From: Shouchella xiaoxiensis
Lineage (GTDB): Bacteria; Bacillota; Bacilli; Bacillales; Bacillaceae_D
Reading direction: 5' to 3'
DNA length: 64,000 bases
Assembly: GCF_016907895.1 (NCBI RefSeq)
Contig: NZ_JAFBCV010000003.1
Span: 248,001-312,000 of the forward strand
The notes beneath the pieces are model-generated. The model did no database searches, was not told the DNA's origin, and saw nothing but the letters and a program-made list of their open reading frames with translations. Shown here one piece after another: positions 50,759 to 59,237 of this stretch. The position numbers and the translations under genes were made by a program. How positions within the stretch are numbered: the stretch's first letter is position 1; each line of letters opens with the position of its first letter.

Positions 50759-50786
50759 ATAAAAAGCCTCCTAGGAGGCTTTTTAT
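50759..50786. terminator. Bidirectional terminator between the two carotenoid operons
   Basis: A 24-base perfect palindrome (50761-50784), 11-bp stem with A and T runs, exactly at the convergence. Confidence 0.93.
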
Positions 50787-52252
50787 TTATGGTTATTGAT
50801 TAGATTCGCCACGTTGATTCCGCTCTGCACAACCATTGGCGAGCCACCCCCTGGGTGGGTGGAACCACCTGCAAAATAAAGGTTTTGAAAATCTTTTGTC
50901 TTAGATGAAGGCCGATTAAATGCTTGCATAGTAGTATGAGAACTAAATCCATATAATCCGCCAAAGTAGGCCTGAAATTCTGCTTCAATGTCTTTGGGGG
51001 AAACGACCTTGTCTTCTATTAAATAAGGTCTAATAAGCACCCCTCGTTGCTCAAGAATACTGTATACCTTTTCTTTCATTTGTTCTTTATCAAGCGTGCG
51101 ATTCTCATTCGTTAGTGAAGGGGCATTAACAAGAATAAATAAGTTATCTCCGCCTGTATGAGAAACGGCCGAATCATCGTTGACAGATGAATTACAAATG
51201 TAAATAGTTGGATCTTCAGGGTATTTCTTTTCGTCAAATAGTTGATAAAACTCATACTCATAGGATTGACTAAAATACACTTGATGATGAAAAGAGGCCG
51301 CTGTTTTTTGCGATGTCGCTGCTAAAATGACAAAGGCTGAACTTGTCGGTTCTTTAACTAATTGATCAAGCGTGAAAGAAGGTCTGTTTTGTTTCTCAAC
51401 AAGCTTTGGATAAACGGTTGTATAATCCCCGTTTAAAATAAATTGATCATAGCTTTTCTCTTGATTATTGGCACAAACTAATGAAGTCACCTCGTTATTC
51501 GCTGTTTTCAGTTTTTTGACCGTTTTGTTGAAATAAAACTGGACACCTAGCTCCTTTGCGCGCCTATGCATTGCTTCAGCGATGGTAGGGTTTCCTCCTT
51601 TGACATAATAGACGCCTTGGACAAATTCCAAATAGCCAATCATTGAGAACGTTGCTGGGGTTTTATAAGGAGAAGATCCGATATAAGTAGCATAGCGGTT
51701 TAACATCTGGACAATGCGCTCATCTTTAAAAAAGGAGGAATGAAACTGTGACATTTTCGTAAAGGGTTTGACAGACGCAAAAGCAAGGGCTAACCGTAAT
51801 GACGTATACTCTTTTAGAGAAGAAAATGATCTCGTGAAAAATTGATTTGATGAATGGTTGTAAAGCTGTGTTACTGCAGTAATGTAGCGGTCGTAATCAG
51901 ATGAATGTATGTTGAAACGTTCAAGTTCTTGAAGCATCTTTGCACGATTGCTTGATGCAAGAAACTGCGAACCGTCCGGAAAGATATTGTTTGTATGATC
52001 TACGATTTGCTCAAATTGGACGTAATCGTTCGGGTCAGCACCACTACGTTCAAATACAGATTGGAACACTTGAGGCATTGTAATGGTATTCGGACCGAAA
52101 TCAAAACGAGCGCCGCCAACGTGATAGCGTTTCATTTTTCCACCTGGATAGGAATGCGTTTCATACACATCGACTTTGTTACCAGCAGCAGCAAGCAAAA
52201 CCGCTGCTGCTAATCCCCCTAACCCTGCCCCAATAATTGCAATTGTTTTCAT
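50783..52252 (-). CDS. crtP: 4,4'-diaponeurosporene/diapolycopene oxidase-like CrtN paralogue (CrtP/CrtNb type)
   Basis: FAD enzyme of the same family, 489 residues. It carries SYEYEFYQLFDEKKYPEDPTIYICNSS and NLYFAGGSTHPGGGSPMVVQSG, which resemble CrtP (diaponeurosporene oxidase) of S. aureus rather than CrtN. It would introduce the terminal aldehyde or acid to which sugar is attached. Its start overlaps the glycosyltransferase stop by 4 bases (ATGA). Function within the CrtN/CrtP group is inferred. Confidence 0.82.
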   Translation of the reverse strand: MKTIAIIGAGLGGLAAAVLLAAAGNKVDVYETHSYPGGKMKRYHVGGARFDFGPNTITMPQVFQSVFERSGADPNDYVQFEQIVDHTNNIFPDGSQFLASSNRAKMLQELERFNIHSSDYDRYITAVTQLYNHSSNQFFTRSFSSLKEYTSLRLALAFASVKPFTKMSQFHSSFFKDERIVQMLNRYATYIGSSPYKTPATFSMIGYLEFVQGVYYVKGGNPTIAEAMHRRAKELGVQFYFNKTVKKLKTANNEVTSLVCANNQEKSYDQFILNGDYTTVYPKLVEKQNRPSFTLDQLVKEPTSSAFVILAATSQKTAASFHHQVYFSQSYEYEFYQLFDEKKYPEDPTIYICNSSVNDDSAVSHTGGDNLFILVNAPSLTNENRTLDKEQMKEKVYSILEQRGVLIRPYLIEDKVVSPKDIEAEFQAYFGGLYGFSSHTTMQAFNRPSSKTKDFQNLYFAGGSTHPGGGSPMVVQSGINVANLINNHK

Positions 52253-53349
52253 TGATAATGTCGTCCTTTCCAGACAAATCCGTTTTTCCGAGAAGAACGG
52301 ATAGAATTTAACAGAACAAGTAATAAACTGATACTAGCTAATGGAATAAGAAAGCAATGCCAAAGCTTTTGTCTCGAATGAATATCAATCCATAAGGAAA
52401 TAAATACAGTTAGACAATAGGGAAGGATTAGTTGAAAAGTCGCTGTAACGAAACCAGCTATTGCCATAAAAAATGGAGCAATAAAAAAGAATGAATAGAA
52501 GAGGATGACAAGACCTGCAAGAAGGTATGAACGGCCAATTCCTGGAAAACTGTTTTTCGTAAACCCTTCCCATACTTCACGGTTTGTTTCATACATGAAA
52601 CAAGAAGCAACCTTTGTATTGTTAAGTAAAAGTCCTCTTTCACCGGCCTTTTTCACATTTCTCATTAAATGCACGTCTTCCGTCAAAGAATTAAAAACGC
52701 TACTATGACCGCCTGCTGCATTGTAGGCATTTCGCGAGAAAAACATAAATGATCCGTGCGCGGCGGAAGCACTACTAAAACGTGTGAAATTCGCTAGGAA
52801 GAGCGGTAAGTGAACGTAAATTAAAAACGATTGCATCGGAATGAGCAACGTACTTAACCAAGTCTTGACTGGGAAATGTGGAAAACCGGAAATGAGTCCA
52901 GCCTTTTTGGCTGATGCAATCGCAAGAAGATGCTTGACAGTGTTTGGAGCAATGCGAATATCAGCATCTAAGAAAAATAAATAGTCTCCACTTGCATGCT
53001 CACTTAGTTGATGACAAGCATGTACTTTTCCGACCCAGCCTTCAGGTAAATCTACACCTTTAAGAATTGTAGCTTGCTTTAATGATCGACAATGGTTAAC
53101 AAGCAGCTCGTAGGTTCCGTCAGTCGAATGGTCATCTAAAAAAAGATATTCAACCGCTGGATAGGTTTGTTTTTTTAAGTTATCGACGAGTGAAGCAACA
53201 TTTGATGCTTCGTTTCTTAATGGAATGAGGATTGAAATCTTTTCTTTATGAGCGGATGTTGTATATTTGTGAAGCGACGGGAGAAAAAAAGAGTTAACAA
53301 CAACCCAAATGAACAACAAACCTAAGCAAGTTATTAAGAGCGTCATCAT
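52249..53349 (-). CDS. Family 2 glycosyltransferase of the carotenoid operon (CrtQ-like)
   Basis: A 366-residue GT2 enzyme with one N-terminal helix, the nucleotide-sugar region SILIPLRNEASNVASLVDNLKKQTYPAVEYLFLDDHSTD, the DxD-type motif LDADIRI near residue 124, and three or four C-terminal helices. In the S. aureus staphyloxanthin pathway CrtQ glucosylates the carotenoid acid, and this gene occupies the equivalent place. Start overlaps the acyltransferase stop (ATGA). Sugar donor not readable. Confidence 0.87.
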   Translation of the reverse strand: MMTLLITCLGLLFIWVVVNSFFLPSLHKYTTSAHKEKISILIPLRNEASNVASLVDNLKKQTYPAVEYLFLDDHSTDGTYELLVNHCRSLKQATILKGVDLPEGWVGKVHACHQLSEHASGDYLFFLDADIRIAPNTVKHLLAIASAKKAGLISGFPHFPVKTWLSTLLIPMQSFLIYVHLPLFLANFTRFSSASAAHGSFMFFSRNAYNAAGGHSSVFNSLTEDVHLMRNVKKAGERGLLLNNTKVASCFMYETNREVWEGFTKNSFPGIGRSYLLAGLVILFYSFFFIAPFFMAIAGFVTATFQLILPYCLTVFISLWIDIHSRQKLWHCFLIPLASISLLLVLLNSIRSSRKNGFVWKGRHYQ

Positions 53350-54080
53350 TTGTTTTTCTGCTCTTTCTTTTTAGATAAGAATTGAAACCAGTCACTTACA
53401 CTTCTGTTCCCGTTAAGAAGTGGTCGATATGTATGGAAATCTTGATCAATGAGCTGCTGTCGTTGTTCATCAAGCTGCTGCGTTAGCGTTGTTTCCAATA
53501 TATTTGTAATGGATCGTTTATCATCGTTGGCGTAGGTATTTCTTACTGATTTGCCAAGATGAATATAGAGCCGAGGTCGCTGTTCAGCCAAGAATAAATA
53601 AGAAAAGGTAACTGGGGCAAGCTGAAGCTCATGAGAACTATTTTTGCAAATCCAGCCAACGCCTGAATGAAAATGTAAAGGCCGTTTTTCAAGCGGCGTT
53701 TCTTCTCCTTGAGGAAAAATCCAAACCGCATTGTTTTTTTTAAGCAGTTCAGTGGTATACGACAAAGACTGAATGACGTCTTTCGGTTTTCTGGTGTTAA
53801 TGGAGTAGGCTCCTAGAAATTTAAAAAACGGGTAATTTTGTAACCCGTTTTCGTTCATCATGACAAATTCTTGATGCTTAATTTGGTGTTTGGATAAAAG
53901 AACTGCGATCATGCCATCCCACCAACTGCTATGGTTGGCCATAAGCAACAATGGTTTAGATTGATCATACTCTTCGTCAACTCGGATTGAAATAGAAGAG
54001 AAGGAGCGCTTAAATAACCAAAAAGTCGTATAGGTGTGAAATAAGGATAGGAACCACTTTTTTTTCTTTGCTTTAATCAT
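53346..54080 (-). CDS. PlsC-type acyltransferase of the carotenoid operon
   Basis: A 244-residue lysophospholipid-acyltransferase-fold protein with NHSSWWDGM (the H-x4-D motif, near residue 49) and FPQGEETPLEKRPLHFHSGVGWI, the second family motif. In place of CrtO of Staphylococcus it probably esterifies the sugar of the carotenoid with a fatty acid; this is inferred from the operon. A GGAGG site precedes the ATG, two bases after the upstream stop. Confidence 0.87.
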   Translation of the reverse strand: MIKAKKKKWFLSLFHTYTTFWLFKRSFSSISIRVDEEYDQSKPLLLMANHSSWWDGMIAVLLSKHQIKHQEFVMMNENGLQNYPFFKFLGAYSINTRKPKDVIQSLSYTTELLKKNNAVWIFPQGEETPLEKRPLHFHSGVGWICKNSSHELQLAPVTFSYLFLAEQRPRLYIHLGKSVRNTYANDDKRSITNILETTLTQQLDEQRQQLIDQDFHTYRPLLNGNRSVSDWFQFLSKKKEQKNK

Positions 54081-54082
54081 TG

Positions 54083-54850
54083 TTACCTCCTGCTTGAGTA
54101 ATAGAGAAAAAGCAGTATTGTCATACAGGTAATGGTTAGAATGGGTGCACCAATTATTCCATTAATGAGCGCAATAATCGAAAACATAACGATCATAAGA
54201 ACGTAAAGTAAGATCATTCGTGGCTGCCAATAATGATGTAGATTCGCATTTGCTTTCTTCAATGAGATACCAATCCAAAGAATAAAATGGAGGGCAAGAG
54301 CAATAAAGAACCAGCCAATGAAATTCGACATTGGAATTCCATAATAGAGCCCATCGCCGTCCCAGACCCAATAATGTTTTATATTAGCAGCAACTGGATC
54401 AAGAATTAAGTCCATCACAACGGCGGCGATGGCTCCAAGCAAGCTATAACTTAAAACACGCAAAAATGGGTGACGTATCCGCATCGTTACTGGTTTAGCA
54501 AGAGCGTGCGTTGTTGCAATAACCATCAACCATGCTGTACCAATTGTAAACGGTATATCAGCTATGTATAGTCCAAAATCAGGGTTATAGAAATAATGAC
54601 CGAAAAACAAACCGTATTGAACACCAAGCCACTCAATTGTAATTGTACTTATAATGACAAATAGACTAAATAACAGACCAAATAAGTGATATTGGCGATA
54701 AAAGTAAAGGCCTCCTAGTGCTCCAGCTGCGATTAAGAAAACAGCATTAGCCCATTCTAACCAAGAAGGTAAGAGGTCAAACCCAACTAAAAAAACCCCA
54801 CATATGTACCAGATAATAAAAAAGCGAAAAATAAAGCGATCTATTGTCAA
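54083..54850 (-). CDS. DUF422 carotenoid biosynthesis membrane protein (CruF-like)
   Basis: A 256-residue protein of seven or eight helices resembling the DUF422/CruF family, which in other bacteria includes carotenoid hydratases. It has WDGDGLYYGIPMSNFIGWFF near residue 180 and MDLILDPVA near 160, both recurring in this family. TTG 54850 follows GGAGGGG; the ATG at 54868 lies before that site. First gene of the minus-strand carotenoid operon. Which reaction it performs is uncertain. Confidence 0.75.
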   Translation of the reverse strand: MTIDRFIFRFFIIWYICGVFLVGFDLLPSWLEWANAVFLIAAGALGGLYFYRQYHLFGLLFSLFVIISTITIEWLGVQYGLFFGHYFYNPDFGLYIADIPFTIGTAWLMVIATTHALAKPVTMRIRHPFLRVLSYSLLGAIAAVVMDLILDPVAANIKHYWVWDGDGLYYGIPMSNFIGWFFIALALHFILWIGISLKKANANLHHYWQPRMILLYVLMIVMFSIIALINGIIGAPILTITCMTILLFLYYSSRR

Positions 54851-55018
54851 CAAAACCCCTCCAAACAAATTATATACTTAGTTTACACTCTCCAATGTTT
54901 ATTGAGAAGTAAGACACATACGGCTTTCTTATTCCCTGTTATCTCATGGTCAAATCCTCTAGGGATTCGTTAGCGCTGTCAAACGTTTATAACGATTCTA
55001 ACTAGGGAATAAGATGAT

Positions 55019-55048
55019 TTGACAAGGTAGATTCGACTTGATTACAAT
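55019..55048 (+). promoter_or_regulatory. SigA promoter of the PTS EIIA gene
   Basis: TTGACA (55019-55024), 18-base spacer, TACAAT (55043-55048), 49 bases before the start codon. Confidence 0.7.
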
Positions 55049-55096
55049 ACGAACTGATAAGCAGGAAGCTTATGACTTTAAGGAGTGAATGATTGA

Positions 55097-55594
55097 ATGT
55101 TTAAAAAACTATTTGGTAAAAAAGAGGTCGAGCCTGAAACGATCGCTTCACCCATCAATGGAAAAATCGTTGCAATAGAGAATGTACCTGATCCAACGTT
55201 TGGTCAGAAAATGATTGGCGATGGCTTAGCTATTGATCCAACGGACGGTCATGTGGTCGCTCCGGTAAGCGGTAAAATTGTCCAAGTGTTCCCGACAAAG
55301 CATGCATTTGGAATTGAAACTACGAGTGGTGCAGAGTTACTTATTCACATAGGACTTGAAACGGTTGCGATGAACGGTGAGGGTTTTACTGCCCATGTGA
55401 AGGAAGGCGATCATATTAAAGTTGGTGACCCGATTATCGATTTTGACCTTGACTTAGTAAAAGAAAAGGCTGCACATTCGATTACACCAATTGTTATAAC
55501 AAACCACGATTCTTTTTCACTTGAAAAGCAAGGTGAAGGAGACGCAAAAACAGAAGCAGGAATTACTCCGTTATTTGTTGTTAAAGCTAAGTAA
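55097..55594 (+). CDS. PTS glucose-type EIIA protein (Crr-like)
   Basis: A 165-residue EIIA-Glc protein. SPINGKIVAIENVPDPTFGQKMIGDGLAIDPTDG and SGAELLIHIGLETVAMNG hold the two active His (HAFGIET and LLIHIG). It accepts phosphate from HPr and passes it to a sugar EIIB domain elsewhere; no EIIBC is encoded here. In B. subtilis YpqE is a similar stand-alone EIIA. A strong terminator follows. Confidence 0.92.
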   Translation: MFKKLFGKKEVEPETIASPINGKIVAIENVPDPTFGQKMIGDGLAIDPTDGHVVAPVSGKIVQVFPTKHAFGIETTSGAELLIHIGLETVAMNGEGFTAHVKEGDHIKVGDPIIDFDLDLVKEKAAHSITPIVITNHDSFSLEKQGEGDAKTEAGITPLFVVKAK

Positions 55595-55633
55595 AAAAGG
55601 AAGGAGCATACAATTGCTCCTTCCTTTTTTTGT
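55593..55633 (+). terminator. Terminator after the EIIA gene
   Basis: A 16-bp perfect stem (55593-55608 with 55615-55630), then T run. Confidence 0.92.
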
Positions 55634-55756
55634 TTCATTTTTTGTGCTTTTTTTTATAGCGTTCTTCTGATGAACCTGTTACACTACCTTTTGATTGCAT
55701 TGGTTTTATTTGTATTTGAGATCTGAAATTTAAAAAGCATAAAGAGGTGAATGACC

Positions 55757-56326
55757 ATGTTGACAGCGGTAATCATTTTTGTAGCCCAATTAATTTATGT
55801 CCCTATCTTAACATTGCGAACAATCATGATGGTAAAAGGGTTAAAACAAAAAGCAGCAGCAATGGGAATGCTTGAAGGTATTATTTACGTAGTAGCTTTG
55901 GGAATTGTATTTAATGACTTGTCAAACTATTACAATATGGCTGCATATGCACTTGGTTTCGGTATTGGACTCTATATCGGCGCTTTGATTGAGGAAAAGT
56001 TAGCGATCGGCTATGTAAGTATAGAAGTAAATATTCCAGAGAAAAACGATAAATTAATTGAACGTTTGCGAGAACTAGGCTTTAGTGTTTCGAGTTCTTT
56101 TGTAGAAGGGATGAATTCAAGCCGTTGTCAGCTTGATTGTACGGCGAGAAGAGATCGGGAAAAAGAATTTATTACGATCGTATCAAAATTTGAGCCCGCA
56201 GCATTCATTGTATCTTTTGAACCTCGTAACTTTAAAGGTGGGTATATTACAAAGGCAATGCGTACAAGACGTGAGAAATATTTAAAGAAAAAACAAAAAG
56301 CAGAAATGTCTTCAAGCGAACAATAA
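55757..56326 (+). CDS. UPF0316/DUF2179 membrane protein (YebE-like)
   Basis: A 189-residue protein with three N-terminal helices and a cytoplasmic DUF2179-like C-terminal domain: [57 protein letters not shown], and [26 protein letters not shown]. These match the UPF0316 family. AGAGGTGA favours ATG 55757 over 55751. Function unknown. Confidence 0.85.
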   Translation: MLTAVIIFVAQLIYVPILTLRTIMMVKGLKQKAAAMGMLEGIIYVVALGIVFNDLSNYYNMAAYALGFGIGLYIGALIEEKLAIGYVSIEVNIPEKNDKLIERLRELGFSVSSSFVEGMNSSRCQLDCTARRDREKEFITIVSKFEPAAFIVSFEPRNFKGGYITKAMRTRREKYLKKKQKAEMSSSEQ

Positions 56327-56403
56327 ATCCAAGCTCTCTTTCTTGACAGACTTTCTTTTTTTTTGGATGATATAGCTAATTCTCAAACAGAGGAGGAAAT
56401 TGA

Positions 56404-57525
56404 ATGGCTCATATCAACGCTGTCTATTATGTGACTGAAACAACTAGTAATATTGAAGAAAAAGCTGAAAAGATGGCAACTGGCTTAACGGCCAAACCAT
56501 GGCAAGAAATGCCCGAATCTGAAAAACAAGAAAGCCTTGCTTATAAAGGAAGAGTGCTTTCTATTACGGAAAATGAAGCTTATGGAAACGGTTTTTTTGT
56601 AACCATTTCTTTTCCAGTTGCGTATGAAGTTCCTGATTTTCCTTCTATTTTAACAACAACATATGGGCGACTTTCATACGAACCGAATGTAAAGCTTATT
56701 GACTTACAGTTTTCAACCGATTTATTGAATCTTTTTCCTGGACCACAGTTTGGCATAGAGGGAATACGTCAGCTAGTCGAAACGGATGAACGGCCGCTAG
56801 CTATGAGTGTGGCAAAAGGAGCAATTGGACGTTCGGTAGATTCGTTCCATGAACAAATGTTAGCTCATTGTTATGGTGGAATTGATATCATTCAAGATGA
56901 TGAAAGGCTATTTGAACATGATTGGACGCCACTAGAACAACGAATTCCGGTTGGTTTAGCAGCAATTGCAGAGGCGGCAGAAGAAACGGGTAGAACACCA
57001 CTTTATGTTGTTAATGTAACAGGAAAAACATTCGAATTGAAAGAGCGTGCGAAAGAGGCGATAGGCTTAGGGGCACCTGCTTTATTGTTAAATGTATATG
57101 CTTATGGAATCGACGTCTTGCAAGGACTGCGGGAAGATCCTGAAATAGATGTACCAATCTTTGCTCATTCTTCACTTGCTGGAATGATGATTCGTTCAAA
57201 ACAGCATGGTATATCTTCACGTCTCCTGTTAGGAAAGCTCTTAAGAATGGCAGGCGCTGATGCCGTCTTGTTTCCTTCACCTTACGCCAGAATTGGTATT
57301 AATGCGGAAGAAGCTCAACATGTGAGGGACCAACTGATTCAACCAGCGGAAATAAAGCCAAGCTTCCCGATCCCATCTGCGGGGATTGATTTTAGCACAA
57401 TTAAACAAGTTAAAAAAGACTTCGGTAAGGATGTCATTATTAATTTAGGTGGAAGTGTGCACCGCTACAGTGGTGGGGTTGAAGCTGGAGGGAAAGCGTT
57501 TATCCAGTCTATTTTAGAAACGTAA
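56404..57525 (+). CDS. RuBisCO-like protein (form IV) lacking the carbamylated lysine
   Basis: A 373-residue homologue of RuBisCO large subunits, closest in pattern to MtnW, the enolase of methionine salvage: EEKAEKMATGLTAKPWQEMP, GPQFGIEGIR, MSVAKGAIGR (Lys138), GGIDIIQDDE near 158, HSSLAGMM and INLGGSVH. In RuBisCO and MtnW the KDDE motif contains the carbamylated lysine; here the position is Gln164, while the metal ligands Asp166 and Glu167 stay. The MtnW catalytic Lys98 appears as Asn95. It is also about 40 residues shorter than MtnW at the C-terminus. No methionine-salvage genes flank it. So an activity unlike MtnW is likely. Confidence 0.88.
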   Translation: MAHINAVYYVTETTSNIEEKAEKMATGLTAKPWQEMPESEKQESLAYKGRVLSITENEAYGNGFFVTISFPVAYEVPDFPSILTTTYGRLSYEPNVKLIDLQFSTDLLNLFPGPQFGIEGIRQLVETDERPLAMSVAKGAIGRSVDSFHEQMLAHCYGGIDIIQDDERLFEHDWTPLEQRIPVGLAAIAEAAEETGRTPLYVVNVTGKTFELKERAKEAIGLGAPALLLNVYAYGIDVLQGLREDPEIDVPIFAHSSLAGMMIRSKQHGISSRLLLGKLLRMAGADAVLFPSPYARIGINAEEAQHVRDQLIQPAEIKPSFPIPSAGIDFSTIKQVKKDFGKDVIINLGGSVHRYSGGVEAGGKAFIQSILET

Positions 57526-57556
57526 AAGGAAGCGGCGATTAGCCGCTTCCTTTTCT
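57522..57556. terminator. Bidirectional terminator between the RLP and uppP genes
   Basis: A perfect 13-bp stem (57524-57536 with 57542-57554) flanked by A and T runs, in the stop codon of the RLP gene. Confidence 0.9.
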
Positions 57557-57558
57557 AA

Positions 57559-58392
57559 TTACATACCCGACATATTCAATGAATCTCTAAACAAGAATAC
57601 TAGAGTTGCAACGATGAAACAGTATAGTGCAAAATAAATGAGCTTACTTTTTCTAACTAAGTTAATAAAAAAGACGATTCCAATCCAAGAGGCAATAAAT
57701 GTAATAACAAAGGATAGGCTTAATTCTAGCATTCCTGTATGCTCAAGTAATGCACCAGAAATTAAGTCATCAATTGCCAGAACGGAAGAACCAAGGATAA
57801 CTGGAATTGAGAGTAGAAAAGAAAAGCGGACAGCTGTTTCTTTTGAAAGCCCAGCAAACATGCCGACAATTAGCGTTGTTCCTGAACGGGATAAACCTGG
57901 AATCAACGCGAGACATTGACCGAGTCCAATGACAATGGAATCTGTGAACGTCATTTCTTTTTCTGTTCGGTTTCCTAGTTTAACAAAACGTTCTATAATA
58001 ATGAGGAACAAACCCGTAATTGCTAACGCTAATGCAATAAACGTCGGTGTTTTAAATGTGTCGCTTATGTAGTCTTCAAACAAAATACCCGCTACTCCTG
58101 TAATGGCCGTTGCAACAACTAAGTAGATAGCAAAAAAGAACATTGACTTATTTTGCGTAGATCGATTCGTAAAATAGGCAAAGAATCCTCGAATGATCTC
58201 AATTAAATCGCGACGGTAGTAAAGGATAACGGCTAAAACAGAAGCTAAGTGTAACAGAATTTCAAAACTAAATCCGGCAAATGACATGTCAAACATAGCT
58301 TGGACAATAATCAAGTGAGCGGAACTTGAAATGGGCAAGAACTCAGTAATACCTTGCACTAGCCCTAAAATAATCGCTTCAAATAAACTCAT
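57559..58392 (-). CDS. uppP: Undecaprenyl-diphosphatase UppP (BacA family)
   Basis: Recycles the undecaprenyl lipid carrier of cell-wall synthesis and can raise bacitracin resistance. A 277-residue membrane protein with eight helices; the two motifs EFLPISSSAHL near residue 17 and PGLSRSGTTLIVGMFAGLS near 165 form the active site. AGAAGGGA precedes the ATG. Single gene. Confidence 0.96.
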   Translation of the reverse strand: MSLFEAIILGLVQGITEFLPISSSAHLIIVQAMFDMSFAGFSFEILLHLASVLAVILYYRRDLIEIIRGFFAYFTNRSTQNKSMFFFAIYLVVATAITGVAGILFEDYISDTFKTPTFIALALAITGLFLIIIERFVKLGNRTEKEMTFTDSIVIGLGQCLALIPGLSRSGTTLIVGMFAGLSKETAVRFSFLLSIPVILGSSVLAIDDLISGALLEHTGMLELSLSFVITFIASWIGIVFFINLVRKSKLIYFALYCFIVATLVFLFRDSLNMSGM

Positions 58393-58469
58393 TTTTGAAT
58401 TCCCTTCTCCGTTTAATGAACACTCGATTAGTTTAGCAAACTTTTTGGAAATCGAAAAGAGGTGAAATT

Positions 58470-58991
58470 ATGTTAAAAAAACGTTATTTGACGATTTTGG
58501 TTTTGTCAGTCGCTTTAGTTATCACAGGGATCGTGCTTTACCAAAATCAAGGATCAACGAAGCCTCTAGCTGAGGGGGACGAGTTACCAAATATGGAACT
58601 TGAACTATATGGAGCTGGCCAAAAATCTCTGCATGATTTTAAAGGACAAATGGTTGTGTTAAATGTATGGGCATCATGGTGTGAACCATGCATAAGGGAA
58701 ATGCCGGAGCTGATGGACTTTGCTGAAGAAACAGCTAATGATTCTGTTGAAGTAATTACAGTCAATATGCAAAATAGAGAGTATCGGGCAAGTGACGCAA
58801 CTGATTTTATTGAAGAGCAGCAGCTAACATTACCTGTTTTTTTGGACAGTGAAGGTGAGTTCTTAGCCGAAATCGACCCGTATCGATTGCCGCTGACGTA
58901 CATTTTAGATGAAAATCTAACTGTAAAAGAAATTGTTATTGGTGAAGTTGATGCAGACATGTTGCACAATAAAATAAGTGACTATCAATGA
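58470..58991 (+). CDS. Membrane-anchored thioredoxin-like protein (ResA/TlpA family)
   Basis: A 173-residue exported oxidoreductase with one anchor helix (residues 6-24) and a thioredoxin fold facing outward: WASWCEPCIREMPELMDFAEE (active CEPC near residue 72) and the cis-Pro loop YRLPLTYILDEN. ResA reduces apocytochrome c; here no cytochrome or ccd genes are adjacent, so the role is open. AGAGGTG precedes the ATG. Convergent with mciZ. Confidence 0.85.
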   Translation: MLKKRYLTILVLSVALVITGIVLYQNQGSTKPLAEGDELPNMELELYGAGQKSLHDFKGQMVVLNVWASWCEPCIREMPELMDFAEETANDSVEVITVNMQNREYRASDATDFIEEQQLTLPVFLDSEGEFLAEIDPYRLPLTYILDENLTVKEIVIGEVDADMLHNKISDYQ

Positions 58992-58997
58992 AACTTG

Positions 58998-59162
58998 TTA
59001 TTTGATTCGTTTTAGATAATTAGGTCTAGTTGATCGAGCGTTCGTTGATTGAAGCCATTCCGAGACATATTCGTGTGTAAGTGCTGTTTGTTTAAGCAAG
59101 TATAAGATCTCTTGTTTTGAACCATTTAAGATAACCGAATTTGTTTTAAAGATTTGTTTCAA
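58998..59162 (-). CDS. mciZ: MciZ-like peptide inhibitor of FtsZ
   Basis: A 54-codon gene starting at TTG 59162 after GAGGTGATTAGC. The first 40 residues can be aligned without gaps to B. subtilis MciZ (40 residues) as I remember it, with about 13 identities: Val10, Leu12, Gly14, Glu18, Ile19, Leu23, Lys24, Thr29, Tyr32, Val33 and Trp36 among them. A 14-residue basic tail (ending RPNYLKRIK) is extra. MciZ binds FtsZ in the mother cell during sporulation. Its place beside nudF matches B. subtilis, which makes the call firm. Confidence 0.75.
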   Translation of the reverse strand: MKQIFKTNSVILNGSKQEILYLLKQTALTHEYVSEWLQSTNARSTRPNYLKRIK

Positions 59163-59193
59163 GCTAATCACCTCGATTATTCAGTCTGTTACA

Positions 59194-59222
59194 GGTTTAT
59201 GCTTAATATACTTAAGACATGC
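59194..59222 (-). promoter_or_regulatory. Possible SigE-type promoter of mciZ
   Basis: On the minus strand GCATGTC (59222-59216), a 14-base spacer, and CATAAACC (59201-59194) resemble the SigE consensus KMATAWW-N14-CATACAHT with about five of seven and six of eight matches. mciZ is SigE-controlled in B. subtilis. It overlaps the leader of nudF on the other strand. Confidence 0.4.
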
Positions 59223-59237
59223 TTTAAGGAGAGAAAA

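Noticed and set aside
54975-54995. Possible CcpA site (cre) near TGTCAAACGTTTATAA upstream of the EIIA gene
   Set aside because: The core resembles cre but the spacing and outer bases do not fit the consensus well.
56404-57525. Plain assignment of the RuBisCO-like protein as MtnW
   Set aside because: The carbamylated Lys and the Lys98 position are both replaced, and no mtn genes are near.
58547-58969. 140-codon frame antisense to the ResA-like gene
   Set aside because: It is the shadow of a gene with clear thioredoxin motifs; Ser-rich product, no ribosome site.
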